Shown here: piece after piece, positions 19,137 through 27,238 of the stretch
How positions within the stretch are numbered: position 1 is the first letter of the stretch
Layout: every line of letters begins with the position of its first letter
NCBI RefSeq assembly: GCF_014323725.1
Contig: NZ_JABVED010000021.1
Span: 368 to 64,367, forward strand
DNA from: Actinokineospora xionganensis
GTDB taxonomy: Bacteria > Actinomycetota > Actinomycetes > Mycobacteriales > Pseudonocardiaceae
DNA length: 64,000 nt
Direction: 5' to 3'
Translations under genes and position numbers: made by a program
Notes under the pieces: generated by a model
Database searches by the model: none
The model's input: the letters and a program-made list of their open reading frames with translations, nothing else
What the model was told of the DNA's origin: nothing

Positions 19137-20093
19137 TCAGTTGTGGCCATGACCGGGCGCTTCGTCCGAAGTGGACGGAGCGGCGGGCTCAGCGGGCTTG
19201 GTGGTCGGCGACTTGTCCGCAGTGGACACGGTGAACTCGGCCGTGCGCACCTTGCCCTCGTGCTGGAAGTCGAGGAACAGCCGGTACGTCGCCGTGGTCG
19301 GCACCTCGGCGAAGAACACGACCTCCGGTCCCGGCTGGGTCTTGCCGTCGCCGGGCGCGCCCTCCGGGTGCACGTGCAGGTACGCGAGGTCGCCTTCACG
19401 GAGCGCGACGAGGTGCCCGTACGCGCCGAGATACGGCCGCAGGTCGGTGACCGGCTTGCCGTCCCTGGACACCGACAGGGTCACCTTGGAGGACGAGCCC
19501 GCCACCAGGTCACCGGCGAGGCGCACCTCGTAACCATCCACTGTGGCCACCCGCGACTCCGAGTGCGTGACCGGCTCGACGGCGCCGGGCACCGCGAGGT
19601 CCACGCCGAGGGTCATCCCCTCACCGCCGGTCGGCGCGAAGTCGGCGAACGCCCGGTAGCTGCCCGGCTTGGCCAGGTTCAGCCGGACCGTCCACGTCCC
19701 GTCGGGCGCCATCTCCGGGTGGACGTGCTGGAAGCCCGAGGTGTCGCGGCGCACCACGATGAGGTGCAGGCGCTTCTCGTGCTCGAGGTCGAAGGCGGTG
19801 ACCGGCTGTCCGCCGGTTTTGGTGATCCGGAAGGAGAACGGCTGGTCGGGGCCCGCGGGGAGCGTCGCTTGGGTGGGCGTGAAGGTGTATCCGCCCCTGG
19901 ACGACGACAGGCCCTCGGGCAGGTCGTTCGGCGTGCTCTCCGGGACAGTGTCGCCGTGGGTCTCCCCGTGCGCGTCGGCCCGCGCGGCGGGCTCGGCGGA
20001 GAAGGGACCGACAGCCGTGCCGACCGCCCAGGCGCCGGTGGCGACCAGGACGAGCGCCACACCGTAGGCGGTGAGCTTCGCTGGAGTCTTCAT
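19137..20093 (-). CDS. Secreted or anchored His-rich protein of copper operons
   Basis: 318 residues. The N-terminus ([24 protein letters not shown]) is a membrane anchor or signal peptide, followed by a His-containing linker. Two repeated beta domains each contain a His pair in equivalent places: '[13 protein letters not shown]' and '[13 protein letters not shown]'. The tail ends GHGHN. This protein type accompanies CopZ/CopA in many actinobacteria. A role as extracellular copper binder or metallochaperone is inferred from the His motifs and operon position. It lies 19 bases upstream of copA and 27 bases downstream of copZ. Confidence 0.8.
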   Translation of the reverse strand: MKTPAKLTAYGVALVLVATGAWAVGTAVGPFSAEPAARADAHGETHGDTVPESTPNDLPEGLSSSRGGYTFTPTQATLPAGPDQPFSFRITKTGGQPVTAFDLEHEKRLHLIVVRRDTSGFQHVHPEMAPDGTWTVRLNLAKPGSYRAFADFAPTGGEGMTLGVDLAVPGAVEPVTHSESRVATVDGYEVRLAGDLVAGSSSKVTLSVSRDGKPVTDLRPYLGAYGHLVALREGDLAYLHVHPEGAPGDGKTQPGPEVVFFAEVPTTATYRLFLDFQHEGKVRTAEFTVSTADKSPTTKPAEPAAPSTSDEAPGHGHN

Positions 20094-20120
20094 GTCTCTG
20101 CTTTCTGACTTGCCGCCGAT

Positions 20121-20330
20121 CTAGGCGGTCAGTTCGTAACCGGCTTCCTCGACTGCCGCGCGCACCTCGGCTTCGGCGAGGTCGCGGTCGCTCTCCACGG
20201 TGACCGCACCGGTCGGCAGGTCGACCTTGACCGACGTGACACCGTCGATGCGGCCGACTTCGTCCCGGACGGACTGGACACAGTGGCCACAGGTCATCCC
20301 GGTCACGGTGTAGGTGGTGGACTCGGACAT
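20121..20330 (-). CDS. copZ: Copper chaperone CopZ
   Basis: 69 residues, a single heavy-metal-associated domain. The metal site is GMTCGHC, with the usual 'VRDEVGRIDGVTSVKVDLPTGAVTVESDRDL' ferredoxin-like fold and C-terminal 'EEAGYELTA'. It carries Cu(I) to CopA. ATG chosen at 20330, behind GGAGAG; the longer frame would include the operator. First gene of the leftward copper operon, with the CsoR-type palindrome 36 bases upstream. Confidence 0.93.
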   Translation of the reverse strand: MSESTTYTVTGMTCGHCVQSVRDEVGRIDGVTSVKVDLPTGAVTVESDRDLAEAEVRAAVEEAGYELTA

Positions 20331-20365
20331 CGGGGCACTCTCCTTCGGTTGAACTGGTCGCAACC

Positions 20366-20382
20366 ATACCCCCAGGGGGTAT
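20366..20382. promoter_or_regulatory. CsoR-type operator for copZ operon
   Basis: Perfect palindrome ATACCCCCAGGGGGTAT, identical in its core to the box at 16592. It sits in the divergent promoter region on the copZ side. Confidence 0.8.
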
Positions 20383-20426
20383 CAAAAACAAGGTTGCCGT
20401 CTTCGAATCACGGTGTTAGGTTACCG

Positions 20427-20443
20427 ATACCCCCCAAGGGTAT
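20427..20443. promoter_or_regulatory. CsoR-type operator for the DUF4396 gene
   Basis: ATACCCCCCAAGGGTAT, an imperfect version of the same palindrome, on the rightward side of the divergent region, 26 bases before the GTG start. The csoR gene itself is not in this window. Confidence 0.75.
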
Positions 20444-20468
20444 GCACAACTAGCTCAGGAGGCACCAG

Positions 20469-20999
20469 GTGTCCAGCGAAGAACCTCAGCACGCGGGTAC
20501 CCACGACCACAGCGCCATGGACCACGGCGCGATGGGCCACGACCACAGCACCATGGGCCACGGCCCCGTGTCCTGGCGGATGGCCGCGTCGGCCACGCTG
20601 CACTGCCTCACCGGCTGCGCCATCGGCGAGGTGCTCGGCATGGTCATCGGCACCGCTCTGGGCTGGGGAAACGTGGCCACCATTGTGCTGGCCGTCACGC
20701 TCGCCTTCTTCTTCGGCTACGCGCTGACCATGCGCGGCGTGCTCCGGGCGGGCGTCGACTTCAAGCAGGCCGTCAAGGTCGCGCTGGCCGCCGACACCCT
20801 GTCCATCGCCGTGATGGAGATCGTCGACAACGGCATCATGCTGGCCGTGCCGGGCGCCATGGAGGCAGGCCTGAGCAGCTTCCTGTTCTGGGGCGCGCTC
20901 GCGTTCGCCCTGGGCGTGGCGTTCGTCGTCACCTGGCCGATCAACCGGTGGATGATCGGCCGCGGCATGGGCCACGCTGTGGTCCACGCCTACCACTGA
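20469..20999 (+). CDS. DUF4396 membrane protein with His/Met-rich N-terminus
   Basis: 176 residues. Residues 8-35 repeat His-Asp/Met units (DHSAMDHGAMGHDHSTMGHG), typical of copper-handling tails. Four to five membrane helices follow ('GMVIGTALGWGNVATIVLAVTLAFFFGYALTMRG'), ending 'PINRWMIGRGMGHAVVHAYH'. This is the DUF4396 family, often found in copper loci. GTG start with AGGAGG 8 bases upstream and its own CsoR-type box. A role in copper transport or sensing at the membrane is inferred. Confidence 0.85.
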   Translation: MSSEEPQHAGTHDHSAMDHGAMGHDHSTMGHGPVSWRMAASATLHCLTGCAIGEVLGMVIGTALGWGNVATIVLAVTLAFFFGYALTMRGVLRAGVDFKQAVKVALAADTLSIAVMEIVDNGIMLAVPGAMEAGLSSFLFWGALAFALGVAFVVTWPINRWMIGRGMGHAVVHAYH

Positions 21000-21005
21000 G
21001 CCCGC

Positions 21006-22091
21006 TCAGGTGACGGTGATGACCCCGGTGTACATCCCCATCGAGCACGAGTACTCGACGGTGCCGGGTTCGAGAACACCGAGGTCGATCCGGGTCTCAC
21101 CGTTCACCGGCAGCGTCTCCTCGATGCCGCGCGAGGGCACCACCAGCGCCCGCACACACCCCTTGGCGTTGTGCGTGCGCACCAGCAGGGTTGTCGGCAC
21201 ACCCGCCCGCGCGGCGACGTTGGGCGGGCGGTACGCGCCCGTGACGGCGATGATCTCGACGACCTGGGCGCCGTCGCTGACAGTGGCCGCGGACTGGTCG
21301 ACTTCGGCACTCATCAGCCTGCTCGCGGCCAGCGGTGAACCGGCCAGCTCCAGACCGCCGTTGACCGTGTAGAGGCCGGTCAGCAGCAGTACGACGCCGG
21401 TCGCGATGGCAAGCCTTCCACGCCAGGCAGTGGCGGCCTTGCGGGCGGCGTAGCCCAGGACGGCGAACAGCGGGCCGGTGCCGAGCACGAAGACCGCCAT
21501 CGTCGCCGCGCCCGCCAGGGCCGAACCGGACGCCAGGGCCAGCGCCTCGACCGAGAGCGTCACCCCGCACGGGATGACCACGGTGGCGAACCCGAGGATG
21601 GCGGGCGCGAACGCCGCCTGTGAGCGCGACTGGTTGCGGACCATCCGCATCCACGGCAGCGGCGGCATGATCACGATCCGCCGGAACCCGGGCACCCCGA
21701 GTTGGGCGAGCCCGAACACGATGATCAACGCCCCGGCGACGAACTGCAACGCGGTCCGGGCGCCGAGGGAGAGCTGGACGGCGCCGCCGACCGCGCCGAG
21801 CAGCGCGCCGAGCAGGGTGTGGGAGAGCAGTTTGCCCGCCATGAAGCCGCCGACGGGGATGAGGTCGTCACCGAGACGGGCCAGCGCGGTCTGGCCGGCG
21901 GGTGCGGGTGTCCCACCGTCGGACCGCTGACGACCGGCCGAAGCCGCGCCGCCGGACCGTCGGCGGCCCGCCGGTACCGCGTCGTCGGGCCGCTGCCGGG
22001 CGACCAGGCCCGCGAGCAGGCCGCCCTGCACGGCGGCGCAGGAGATCCCGCCTGCCAGCAGGCCGGTGAGGAGTACAGCGAAAAGATCCAC
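21006..22091 (-). CDS. UreH-like/TauE-family membrane protein with C-terminal cupredoxin-like domain
   Basis: 361 residues. The N-terminal ~240 residues contain about six helices ('LLTGLLAGGISCAAVQGGLLAGL', 'GKLLSHTLLGALLGAVGGAVQLSLG', 'VVIPCGVTLSVEALALASGS') as in the urease-accessory UreH-like transmembrane family. The C-terminal ~100 residues form a beta domain ending 'EYSCSMGMYTGVITV', a cupredoxin-like Cys-Met-Met copper site. A Cys pair in helix one and 'PCG' in helix four may relay metal or electrons. Convergent with the DUF4396 gene, 6 bases apart. I infer copper delivery or efflux across the membrane. Confidence 0.8.
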   Translation of the reverse strand: MDLFAVLLTGLLAGGISCAAVQGGLLAGLVARQRPDDAVPAGRRRSGGAASAGRQRSDGGTPAPAGQTALARLGDDLIPVGGFMAGKLLSHTLLGALLGAVGGAVQLSLGARTALQFVAGALIIVFGLAQLGVPGFRRIVIMPPLPWMRMVRNQSRSQAAFAPAILGFATVVIPCGVTLSVEALALASGSALAGAATMAVFVLGTGPLFAVLGYAARKAATAWRGRLAIATGVVLLLTGLYTVNGGLELAGSPLAASRLMSAEVDQSAATVSDGAQVVEIIAVTGAYRPPNVAARAGVPTTLLVRTHNAKGCVRALVVPSRGIEETLPVNGETRIDLGVLEPGTVEYSCSMGMYTGVITVT

Positions 22092-22161
22092 GGAATTGCC
22101 TTTCGGAGTGCGTGCGAAGTGGAGGTCGGTGGCCCGAAACGGCGTCTCGGACAGAACTCTC

Positions 22162-22689
22162 CTACGTACGCAGCACGCAGAGGCGGACCGGATCAGGACT
22201 CGGCCAAACCAGACTCGCGATCGAGGCGGGGAGCCTTTTCACCGGCGCACGAACCTCGACGGCACGAGGTTGCCCGAGCCGCACCAGCGCCAGCAGAACA
22301 GCCACCGCCACGCAGACACAGAGCGCGATGAGCCCACTCGACCCGGACTCCGCGGGTGAACCGGGGCGCGCGGCCTGATCAACCATTGGCTGGAACGCCA
22401 TTCCGGCGGCGCCGCCGTGGTGACCGGTCTGATCGCCGGGCATTCGCATCGCCACCACAGCGGTGCCGCCGCGGTGGGTGATCTGATCGGCGACTGGCTG
22501 GTGTCCTGCGCGAGCATCGCTGCCGTGGTGCGTCCTGTGACCGTCGACGGCCGCCGTCGCGACGGGGCTGGTTGTCTCGGCGGCGGCGGTGCAGTGCGCG
22601 CCCAGGGTTGCCACCGCCGCGAAGAGGAGCGCGACCGCCAGCCCGGCGAGGGACGCTCGCCGGGGTCGGTTGATCCTCGCCTCGGACAC
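22162..22689 (-). CDS. DUF6153-type membrane protein, His-rich
   Basis: 175 residues. One N-terminal helix (signal or anchor, 'ASLAGLAVALLFAAVATLGAHC'), a His/Met-rich outer loop (HRTHHGSDARAGHQ, MRMPGDQTGHHGG), a second helix ('GLIALCVCVAVAVLLALV') and the short conserved C-terminus LCVLRT match the actinobacterial DUF6153 family. It lies downstream of the promoter shared with the copper genes, 70 bases before the UreH-like gene, and is probably cotranscribed with it. A periplasmic-side metal-binding role is inferred from the His clusters. Confidence 0.65.
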   Translation of the reverse strand: MSEARINRPRRASLAGLAVALLFAAVATLGAHCTAAAETTSPVATAAVDGHRTHHGSDARAGHQPVADQITHRGGTAVVAMRMPGDQTGHHGGAAGMAFQPMVDQAARPGSPAESGSSGLIALCVCVAVAVLLALVRLGQPRAVEVRAPVKRLPASIASLVWPSPDPVRLCVLRT

Positions 22690-22820
22690 CCCGCCAGGGT
22701 ACGGGCGGCCGGGTCAGGGCGGTATCGCGCACCTTTCCCACTTGGTTCCCGAAGCGCGGGGAGTGGTGATCGGGGATGATTCGGGCAATCGTCGCTGACA
22801 GCACTGTCCGGAAAGCGGAC

Positions 22821-23246
22821 ATGAGCCAACTCGGGATGGTCCTCGCCGCGATCGCCCTCGCCACCGCCCTGCGGGGGGCACTCCGCACGAACCCGCGGGC
22901 CCCCACAGGGCGACCTCCGACTCGCGGAGCACGCACAACGAGCAGGACGTCGCCTTCGCCACCGACATGATCGCCCACCCCGGCCAGGCGATCGAGATGG
23001 CGAAGCTGGTGCCGTCGCGGTCGACCGAGCCGAAGATGCTGGATCCGGCGGGCAGCGTCGAGCAGGCGCAGGGTCCGGAGATCGAGAAGATGCGGGAGTG
23101 GTCGGACGAGCGGGGCGCGCCCACCGCCACATGGCCGAGGTGGAACCGGAGAGGGGCCGCAGCGACGCCGCCAGGGCGCCTGCCCAGCAGATCATCGACG
23201 GCCAGCGCGCCGAGATGACCCAGACGCGGGAACTGCTCCAGGCGTG
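22821..23246 (+). pseudogene. DUF305 (copper-associated four-helix) gene, frameshifted
   Basis: A signal-peptide-like start (ATG 22821, 'MSQLGMVLAAIALATAL') is followed, in a different frame, by 'HNEQDVAFATDMIAHPGQAIEMAKLVPSRS' and 'QGPEIEKMREWSDE'. These are the hallmarks of the first half of DUF305, although the usual His-His is His-Pro here. A second shift leads to 'RAPAQQIIDGQRAEMTQTRELLQA', the end of the second half. At least two frameshifts and an internal deletion show it is dead. DUF305 proteins accompany copper and silver resistance genes, which fits this island. Confidence 0.7.
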
Positions 23247-23302
23247 ATTGCGCCGCCGAGACGTGGGTAACCAAGACCGGTCACCTATGGAAGGACTCGG
23301 TC

Positions 23303-23719
23303 ATGACAGTCGCGGCCCAGATGCTCCAGACCTATCCCAAGGACCTCGGCGGGCTCGACCCGGAGAAACTCGCCACCTGCGTCGAAGCGTGCTTCGAGTG
23401 CGCGGCGGCGTGCACGGCCTGCGCGGACGCCTGCCTCAGCGAGGACATGGTCGCGGAGCTGACGACCTGCGTGCGCGTCAACCAGGACTGCGCCGACCTG
23501 TGTGAGACCACCGGGCGTGTGCTGTCCCGGCACACCGGCTACGACCCCGACCTGACCCGCTGCGTCCTGCTCGCCTGCGCCGTCGCCTGCAAGGCCTGCG
23601 CCACCGAGTGCGAGTCGCACGCGCGGGCCCACGAACACTGCCGGGTCTGCGCGGAGGCGTGCAGGCGTTGCGAACAAGCCTGCCGGGCTCTGCTCGACGA
23701 CCTCGGCGGCGTCTCCTAG
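23303..23719 (+). CDS. Four-helix-bundle copper storage protein (Csp3-like)
   Basis: 138 residues with 19 cysteines, spaced as CxxxC and CxxC along four predicted helices (for example 'CVEACFECAAACTACADAC' and 'CRVCAEACRRCEQAC'). This is the pattern of cytosolic copper storage proteins that fill the helix-bundle core with Cu(I). No signal peptide, so it is the Csp3 (cytosolic) type. ATG with GGAAGGA upstream. Its neighbours are all copper-related. Its stop overlaps by 4 bases the stop of the convergent membrane protein. Confidence 0.88.
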   Translation: MTVAAQMLQTYPKDLGGLDPEKLATCVEACFECAAACTACADACLSEDMVAELTTCVRVNQDCADLCETTGRVLSRHTGYDPDLTRCVLLACAVACKACATECESHARAHEHCRVCAEACRRCEQACRALLDDLGGVS

Positions 23720-24222
23720 GGCACCGCTCGACGCGCGCGGCCGAACCCCGTCACCCCTCGGGGCTTGAACACCGCGAGCACCGTGGCCACGAGCAGCACC
23801 AGCAGCGCCAGCACCGAGTGCAGCACGTGGGTGGGATCGCGCAGGGCTCCGACGTCGCGCGCGGTCGGCGCGAGGTCGGCGAAGTGGCCGATCGACCTGG
23901 TGTACAGCAGAAGCAGGGTGGTCGCGACCAGGTTGAGCACCAGTTTGAACAGCACCCAGTAGTGCCGCACCAGCCCCCACGGCCCGCCAAGGGCGGAGAT
24001 CACGCCCGTGAGCAGCGAGCCCAGGCTCAGCGGCACCACGGCCGCCCACATCACCAGTTCCATCAGCGGGTACGCACCGCGCACCAGGGCGACGTCCTCG
24101 CTTCGAAGGGCCGCGGCGGCTAGCACCAGATACGCCCCGACCGCGCCCAGCCAGCCCACCGAGGCCACGACGTGCAGGGTGAGTGCGAACTTCCGCGTGC
24201 GCGGGCCCATCCCGACAGTCAT
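23716..24222 (-). CDS. Four-helix membrane protein (DUF2269-like)
   Basis: 168 residues with four hydrophobic helices: 'FALTLHVVASVGWLGAVGAYLVLAAAAL', 'LMELVMWAAVVPLSLGSLLTGVIS', 'HYWVLFKLVLNLVATTLLLLY' and 'VLALLVLLVATVLAVF'. His residues face the membrane in helices one, three and four. It resembles the CopD/DUF2269 class, whose function is unclear (possibly heme or copper). It is translated from an ATGA overlap with the preceding 53-residue gene, so the two form one unit, divergent from the TetR regulator. Confidence 0.7.
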   Translation of the reverse strand: MTVGMGPRTRKFALTLHVVASVGWLGAVGAYLVLAAAALRSEDVALVRGAYPLMELVMWAAVVPLSLGSLLTGVISALGGPWGLVRHYWVLFKLVLNLVATTLLLLYTRSIGHFADLAPTARDVGALRDPTHVLHSVLALLVLLVATVLAVFKPRGVTGFGRARRAVP

Positions 24223-24380
24223 GCGAGCACCGCCGCGGCGGAGAGGTGTCTGCCCGGTCCGTGGACGCCGCCGAGGGCGCCCGTCGCCATGAGGACCACC
24301 AGCAGGGCGATGAGAGCGCCCACCGCGATGAGCGAGATCTTCACCCAGCGCGGGACGCCAGGCCGAGAGTCGTGTGCCAT
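24219..24380 (-). CDS. Small single-helix membrane protein
   Basis: 53 residues: a short charged N-terminus (MAHDSRPGVPRWVK), one helix ('ISLIAVGALIALLVVLMATGAL') and a short tail. It overlaps the next gene by the ATGA of its stop. Probably a small partner of the four-helix protein. Expression is likely controlled by the divergent TetR gene. Confidence 0.6.
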   Translation of the reverse strand: MAHDSRPGVPRWVKISLIAVGALIALLVVLMATGALGGVHGPGRHLSAAAVLA

Positions 24381-24455
24381 GTCTCCAGTTTTACGAGACA
24401 CTATGTCGCTGTCAAGTCATGTTGTATCCACTTCGGCGAAACGTATGCTGGCCAG

Positions 24456-25046
24456 GTGCCGAAACTGTGGAGCGACACGATCGAGGAGCACCGCCGCACG
24501 GTGCGCGACGCGACGCTGGACACCACGGCCGCGCTGGTGGCCCGACATGGCCTGGCGGGCGTGACGATGTCGCGGGTCGCCAAGGAGACCGGAATCGGTC
24601 GGGCCACGCTGTACAAGTACTTCCCGAGCGTCGAAGCGATCGTGCACGCCTGGCACGAGCGGCAGGTCGGCGATCACTTGGCACACCTTGCGGCCATCCG
24701 CGACCGGGCGGGCGACGACCCGGGCACAAAGCTCGCCGCGGTCCTCGACGCCTACGCCGTGATCAACCACCACCGGTCGCCGCACGGGCGTCAGCCCCAC
24801 GGCGCCGAATTCGCCCAGGTCCTGCACGCGGGCGCGCGGGTCGCGGACGCCCACGCCCAGTTGCGCACCATGATCGCCGACCTGCTGCGCGCCGCCGCGG
24901 CGAGCGGGGACGTGCGCGACGACGTCTCCCCCGACGAACTGGCGGTTTTCTGCCTGCACGCCCTCGACGCCGCGACCGAGGCGCCCGCCCAGGCGGCGGT
25001 CCGCAGACTGGTCGGGATCACGCTCGACGCGCTGCGACCGCGCTGA
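24456..25046 (+). CDS. TetR-family regulator
   Basis: 196 residues. The N-terminal HTH is 'ALVARHGLAGVTMSRVAKETGIGRATLYKYFPSVEAIVHAW' (about residues 28-68), the TetR hallmark with the TLYKYFPS turn, followed by a helical ligand domain. GTG start at 24456. It is divergent from the small membrane-protein pair, with 75 bases between the starts, so it most likely represses that pair and itself. The ligand is unknown. Confidence 0.88.
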   Translation: MPKLWSDTIEEHRRTVRDATLDTTAALVARHGLAGVTMSRVAKETGIGRATLYKYFPSVEAIVHAWHERQVGDHLAHLAAIRDRAGDDPGTKLAAVLDAYAVINHHRSPHGRQPHGAEFAQVLHAGARVADAHAQLRTMIADLLRAAAASGDVRDDVSPDELAVFCLHALDAATEAPAQAAVRRLVGITLDALRPR

Positions 25047-25168
25047 CCCCTATTCTCGGTATAGCGGGAATTGATACCCACGTCGCTATAGGGGCTGCCC
25101 CCGATCCCTCCAGCAGGATGGTCGTCGGGCGCGCGCGGCGCCGACTCCTCGACCTGCTTGGAGACGAT

Positions 25169-26428
25169 GTGATCAGCAAGGTGTTGGCCGGGGCCGTCGT
25201 GATCGCGGCACTGGTGGCGGGCGCGCCCCTGGCGGCCGCGGAAGAACGACGTGACTGCTACGACCCGACCGTCCAGTTGACCGTCGAGGAGAACCGGCTG
25301 GCCCGCCCCGTCCCGCAGGACATCTTGCGCCGCAGCGGTTTCGACCGGTACGCGAGCACCTTCAGCGCCGCGCTGTGCGCGCTGCCGGGCGCGCGGGCGG
25401 CGACGACGCTGGCCTCGGCGACCGGCAAGACGCTGTGGGCCGCCGCCGTGGCCAGGGCGCAGTCCCCCGTGCCGACCGACGGCCTCTCTGTCACCGACGA
25501 CCGCCCGCTCTACTGGGCGAGGCTGAGTTTCACCAGCCTGCTGCGCCAGTGGACACCGACCGACGGGCTGGACGCCCGGGAGCGGGCAGCGCTGATCCTG
25601 ACGTTCGACCGCGCCTCCCGCGGGCAGGACTCGATGCGACTGCCCACGGGCGACGGGGTCCGCCGGATCGTGGTCAGCGGCTTCGACCCGTTCATCCTCG
25701 ACGCCGACATCCGGCGCAGCAACCCGTCCGGCGCCGCCGCGCTGGCCATGGACGGCCTGATCGTGCGCACGCCGAACGGTCCCGCGCGGATCGAGACGGC
25801 GATCTTCCCGGTGCTGTGGCGGCCGTTCGAGCAGGGCACGGTGGAGGACACGTTCCTGCCGCACCTGCGGGAGGGCCGCGCCCGGGCGGACATGTTCGTG
25901 ACCGTGAGCCAGGGCAGGCCGGGCCGGTTCGACGTGGAGGGCCACAACGGCCGTTGGCGGGGCGGGTTCCCGGACAACGACAACATCTCCTACACCGGTG
26001 TCGTCCCGATCCCCGCGCACGTCCCGACCGTGACGCCCGCGCCCGAGTTCGTGCCGAGCACGCTACCCGCCGCCGAGATGGTCGCGGCGCCGCCCGGGCG
26101 GTTCCCGGTGCACGCCAACCCGAGCGTGACCGAGATCCCGGCGGGCGCGACGGCCCCGGTGTTCCAGCCGAACGGCCCGACCCCGGGCTCGGTCGCGCGG
26201 GCGGGCGGCGGCGGCAACTACCTGTCCAACGAGATCGCGTACCGCACGACCCTGCTGCGCGACGCCTTGGGCGCGCCGATGCCGGGCGGGCACCTGCACA
26301 CGCCGGTCCTGCTGTTCGGGCCCGGGAACACCACCGAGATCAGCGACCCGGTGTTCGAGCAGAACCGGCTGGACATCATCGACCAGACCCAAGCCCTCGT
26401 GATCGCCGCGGCGGGGACCCTCAGCTGA
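25169..26428 (+). CDS. Secreted pyroglutamyl-peptidase I-like protein, catalytic Cys replaced by Ser
   Basis: 419 residues. GTG start with GGAG upstream; signal peptide residues 1-26 ending AAAEE. The region 'RIVVSGFDPFILDADIRRSNPSGAAAL' matches the start of peptidase family C15 (GFxPF...NPS). The segment that normally reads 'C-N-x-x-x-Y' around the nucleophile reads S353-NEIAY. The later 'GHLHTPVLLFG' gives the expected His. With Ser in place of Cys the enzyme may be a Ser hydrolase, or inactive and ligand-binding. A ~150-residue N-terminal extension is unlike cytosolic C15 enzymes. Convergent with the amidohydrolase gene, overlapping by 8 bases. Confidence 0.7.
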   Translation: MISKVLAGAVVIAALVAGAPLAAAEERRDCYDPTVQLTVEENRLARPVPQDILRRSGFDRYASTFSAALCALPGARAATTLASATGKTLWAAAVARAQSPVPTDGLSVTDDRPLYWARLSFTSLLRQWTPTDGLDARERAALILTFDRASRGQDSMRLPTGDGVRRIVVSGFDPFILDADIRRSNPSGAAALAMDGLIVRTPNGPARIETAIFPVLWRPFEQGTVEDTFLPHLREGRARADMFVTVSQGRPGRFDVEGHNGRWRGGFPDNDNISYTGVVPIPAHVPTVTPAPEFVPSTLPAAEMVAAPPGRFPVHANPSVTEIPAGATAPVFQPNGPTPGSVARAGGGGNYLSNEIAYRTTLLRDALGAPMPGGHLHTPVLLFGPGNTTEISDPVFEQNRLDIIDQTQALVIAAAGTLS

Positions 26429-27125
26429 GGGTGGCCTTGGCGATCGCGCCCGGCTCGCGGTCCACAGCGGACACTAGGACGCCGTCTGGGCGCAGGATGC
26501 CGGATCGGCCCGCGGCGTGGTCGAAGCCGCCGCCGGTCGATCCGGCGAACGAGGCCACGGCCACCCAGACGCGGTGCTCGACAGCGATGGCTTCGGCGCG
26601 CGCGGCGACCTTCGCGGTGGCATCCACGGTTTCCAGGATGGAGGCCACGTAGCCGTCGATGCCCAGCGCGGCGGTGTCGACGGCGTGCCTCGGGGTGTTC
26701 AGGTCCTTGCAGATCGCGAGACCGAGCCGGTGGCCGTCGACCTCGACGACCGCGGGCTGGTCACCCGGCGCGAAGTAGGTGGGTTCCGCGCCGCCCAACC
26801 ACATCTTGCGGTAGGCGACACGGACGCCGGTCTCGTCGACGGCCAGGGTGGCGATGTGCGCGGCGCCGCCGTCACCCTGGACTGGCGCTCCCACGAGGGC
26901 CAGCGAACCGGAGCGGGCGCAGGCTTCGACGATCGGTGCGAGCCGGGGGTCGTCGGCGGTGATCGCCGGGGCGTCCAACTCGTATCCGGTCAGGGAGAGT
27001 TCGGGGAAGACAACGACCCTCGCGCCCGCCGCGGCCACGGTGGCCGCGTGGATGGCGGCGTTGGCTTCGACGTCGTAGGGCACGCAGCGCGGTTGGGCCA
27101 CGGCGATGGACAGCGACTTCGGCAT
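26421..27125 (-). CDS. Carbon-nitrogen hydrolase (nitrilase superfamily)
   Basis: 234 residues, about 30 shorter than most family members. The catalytic triad is visible: Glu42 (VVFPELSLTGYE), Lys107 (AYRKMWLGG) and Cys139 (GLAICKDLNTP). These enzymes cleave amide or nitrile bonds in the cytosol; the substrate is unknown. ATG chosen at 27125, where the protein begins with the typical beta-strand 'LSIAVAQPRC'. Monocistronic. Confidence 0.85.
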   Translation of the reverse strand: MPKSLSIAVAQPRCVPYDVEANAAIHAATVAAAGARVVVFPELSLTGYELDAPAITADDPRLAPIVEACARSGSLALVGAPVQGDGGAAHIATLAVDETGVRVAYRKMWLGGAEPTYFAPGDQPAVVEVDGHRLGLAICKDLNTPRHAVDTAALGIDGYVASILETVDATAKVAARAEAIAVEHRVWVAVASFAGSTGGGFDHAAGRSGILRPDGVLVSAVDREPGAIAKATLS

Positions 27126-27238
27126 GTGGTCTCCCCTACGGCTCGAACCGGAATGGCGCCTCGGCGCAACCCGCGCACACCCCACTCACCCTCTCATGAT
27201 CGCTTGATTCACCGACGGAAAACGGGATACTGCCCGAC

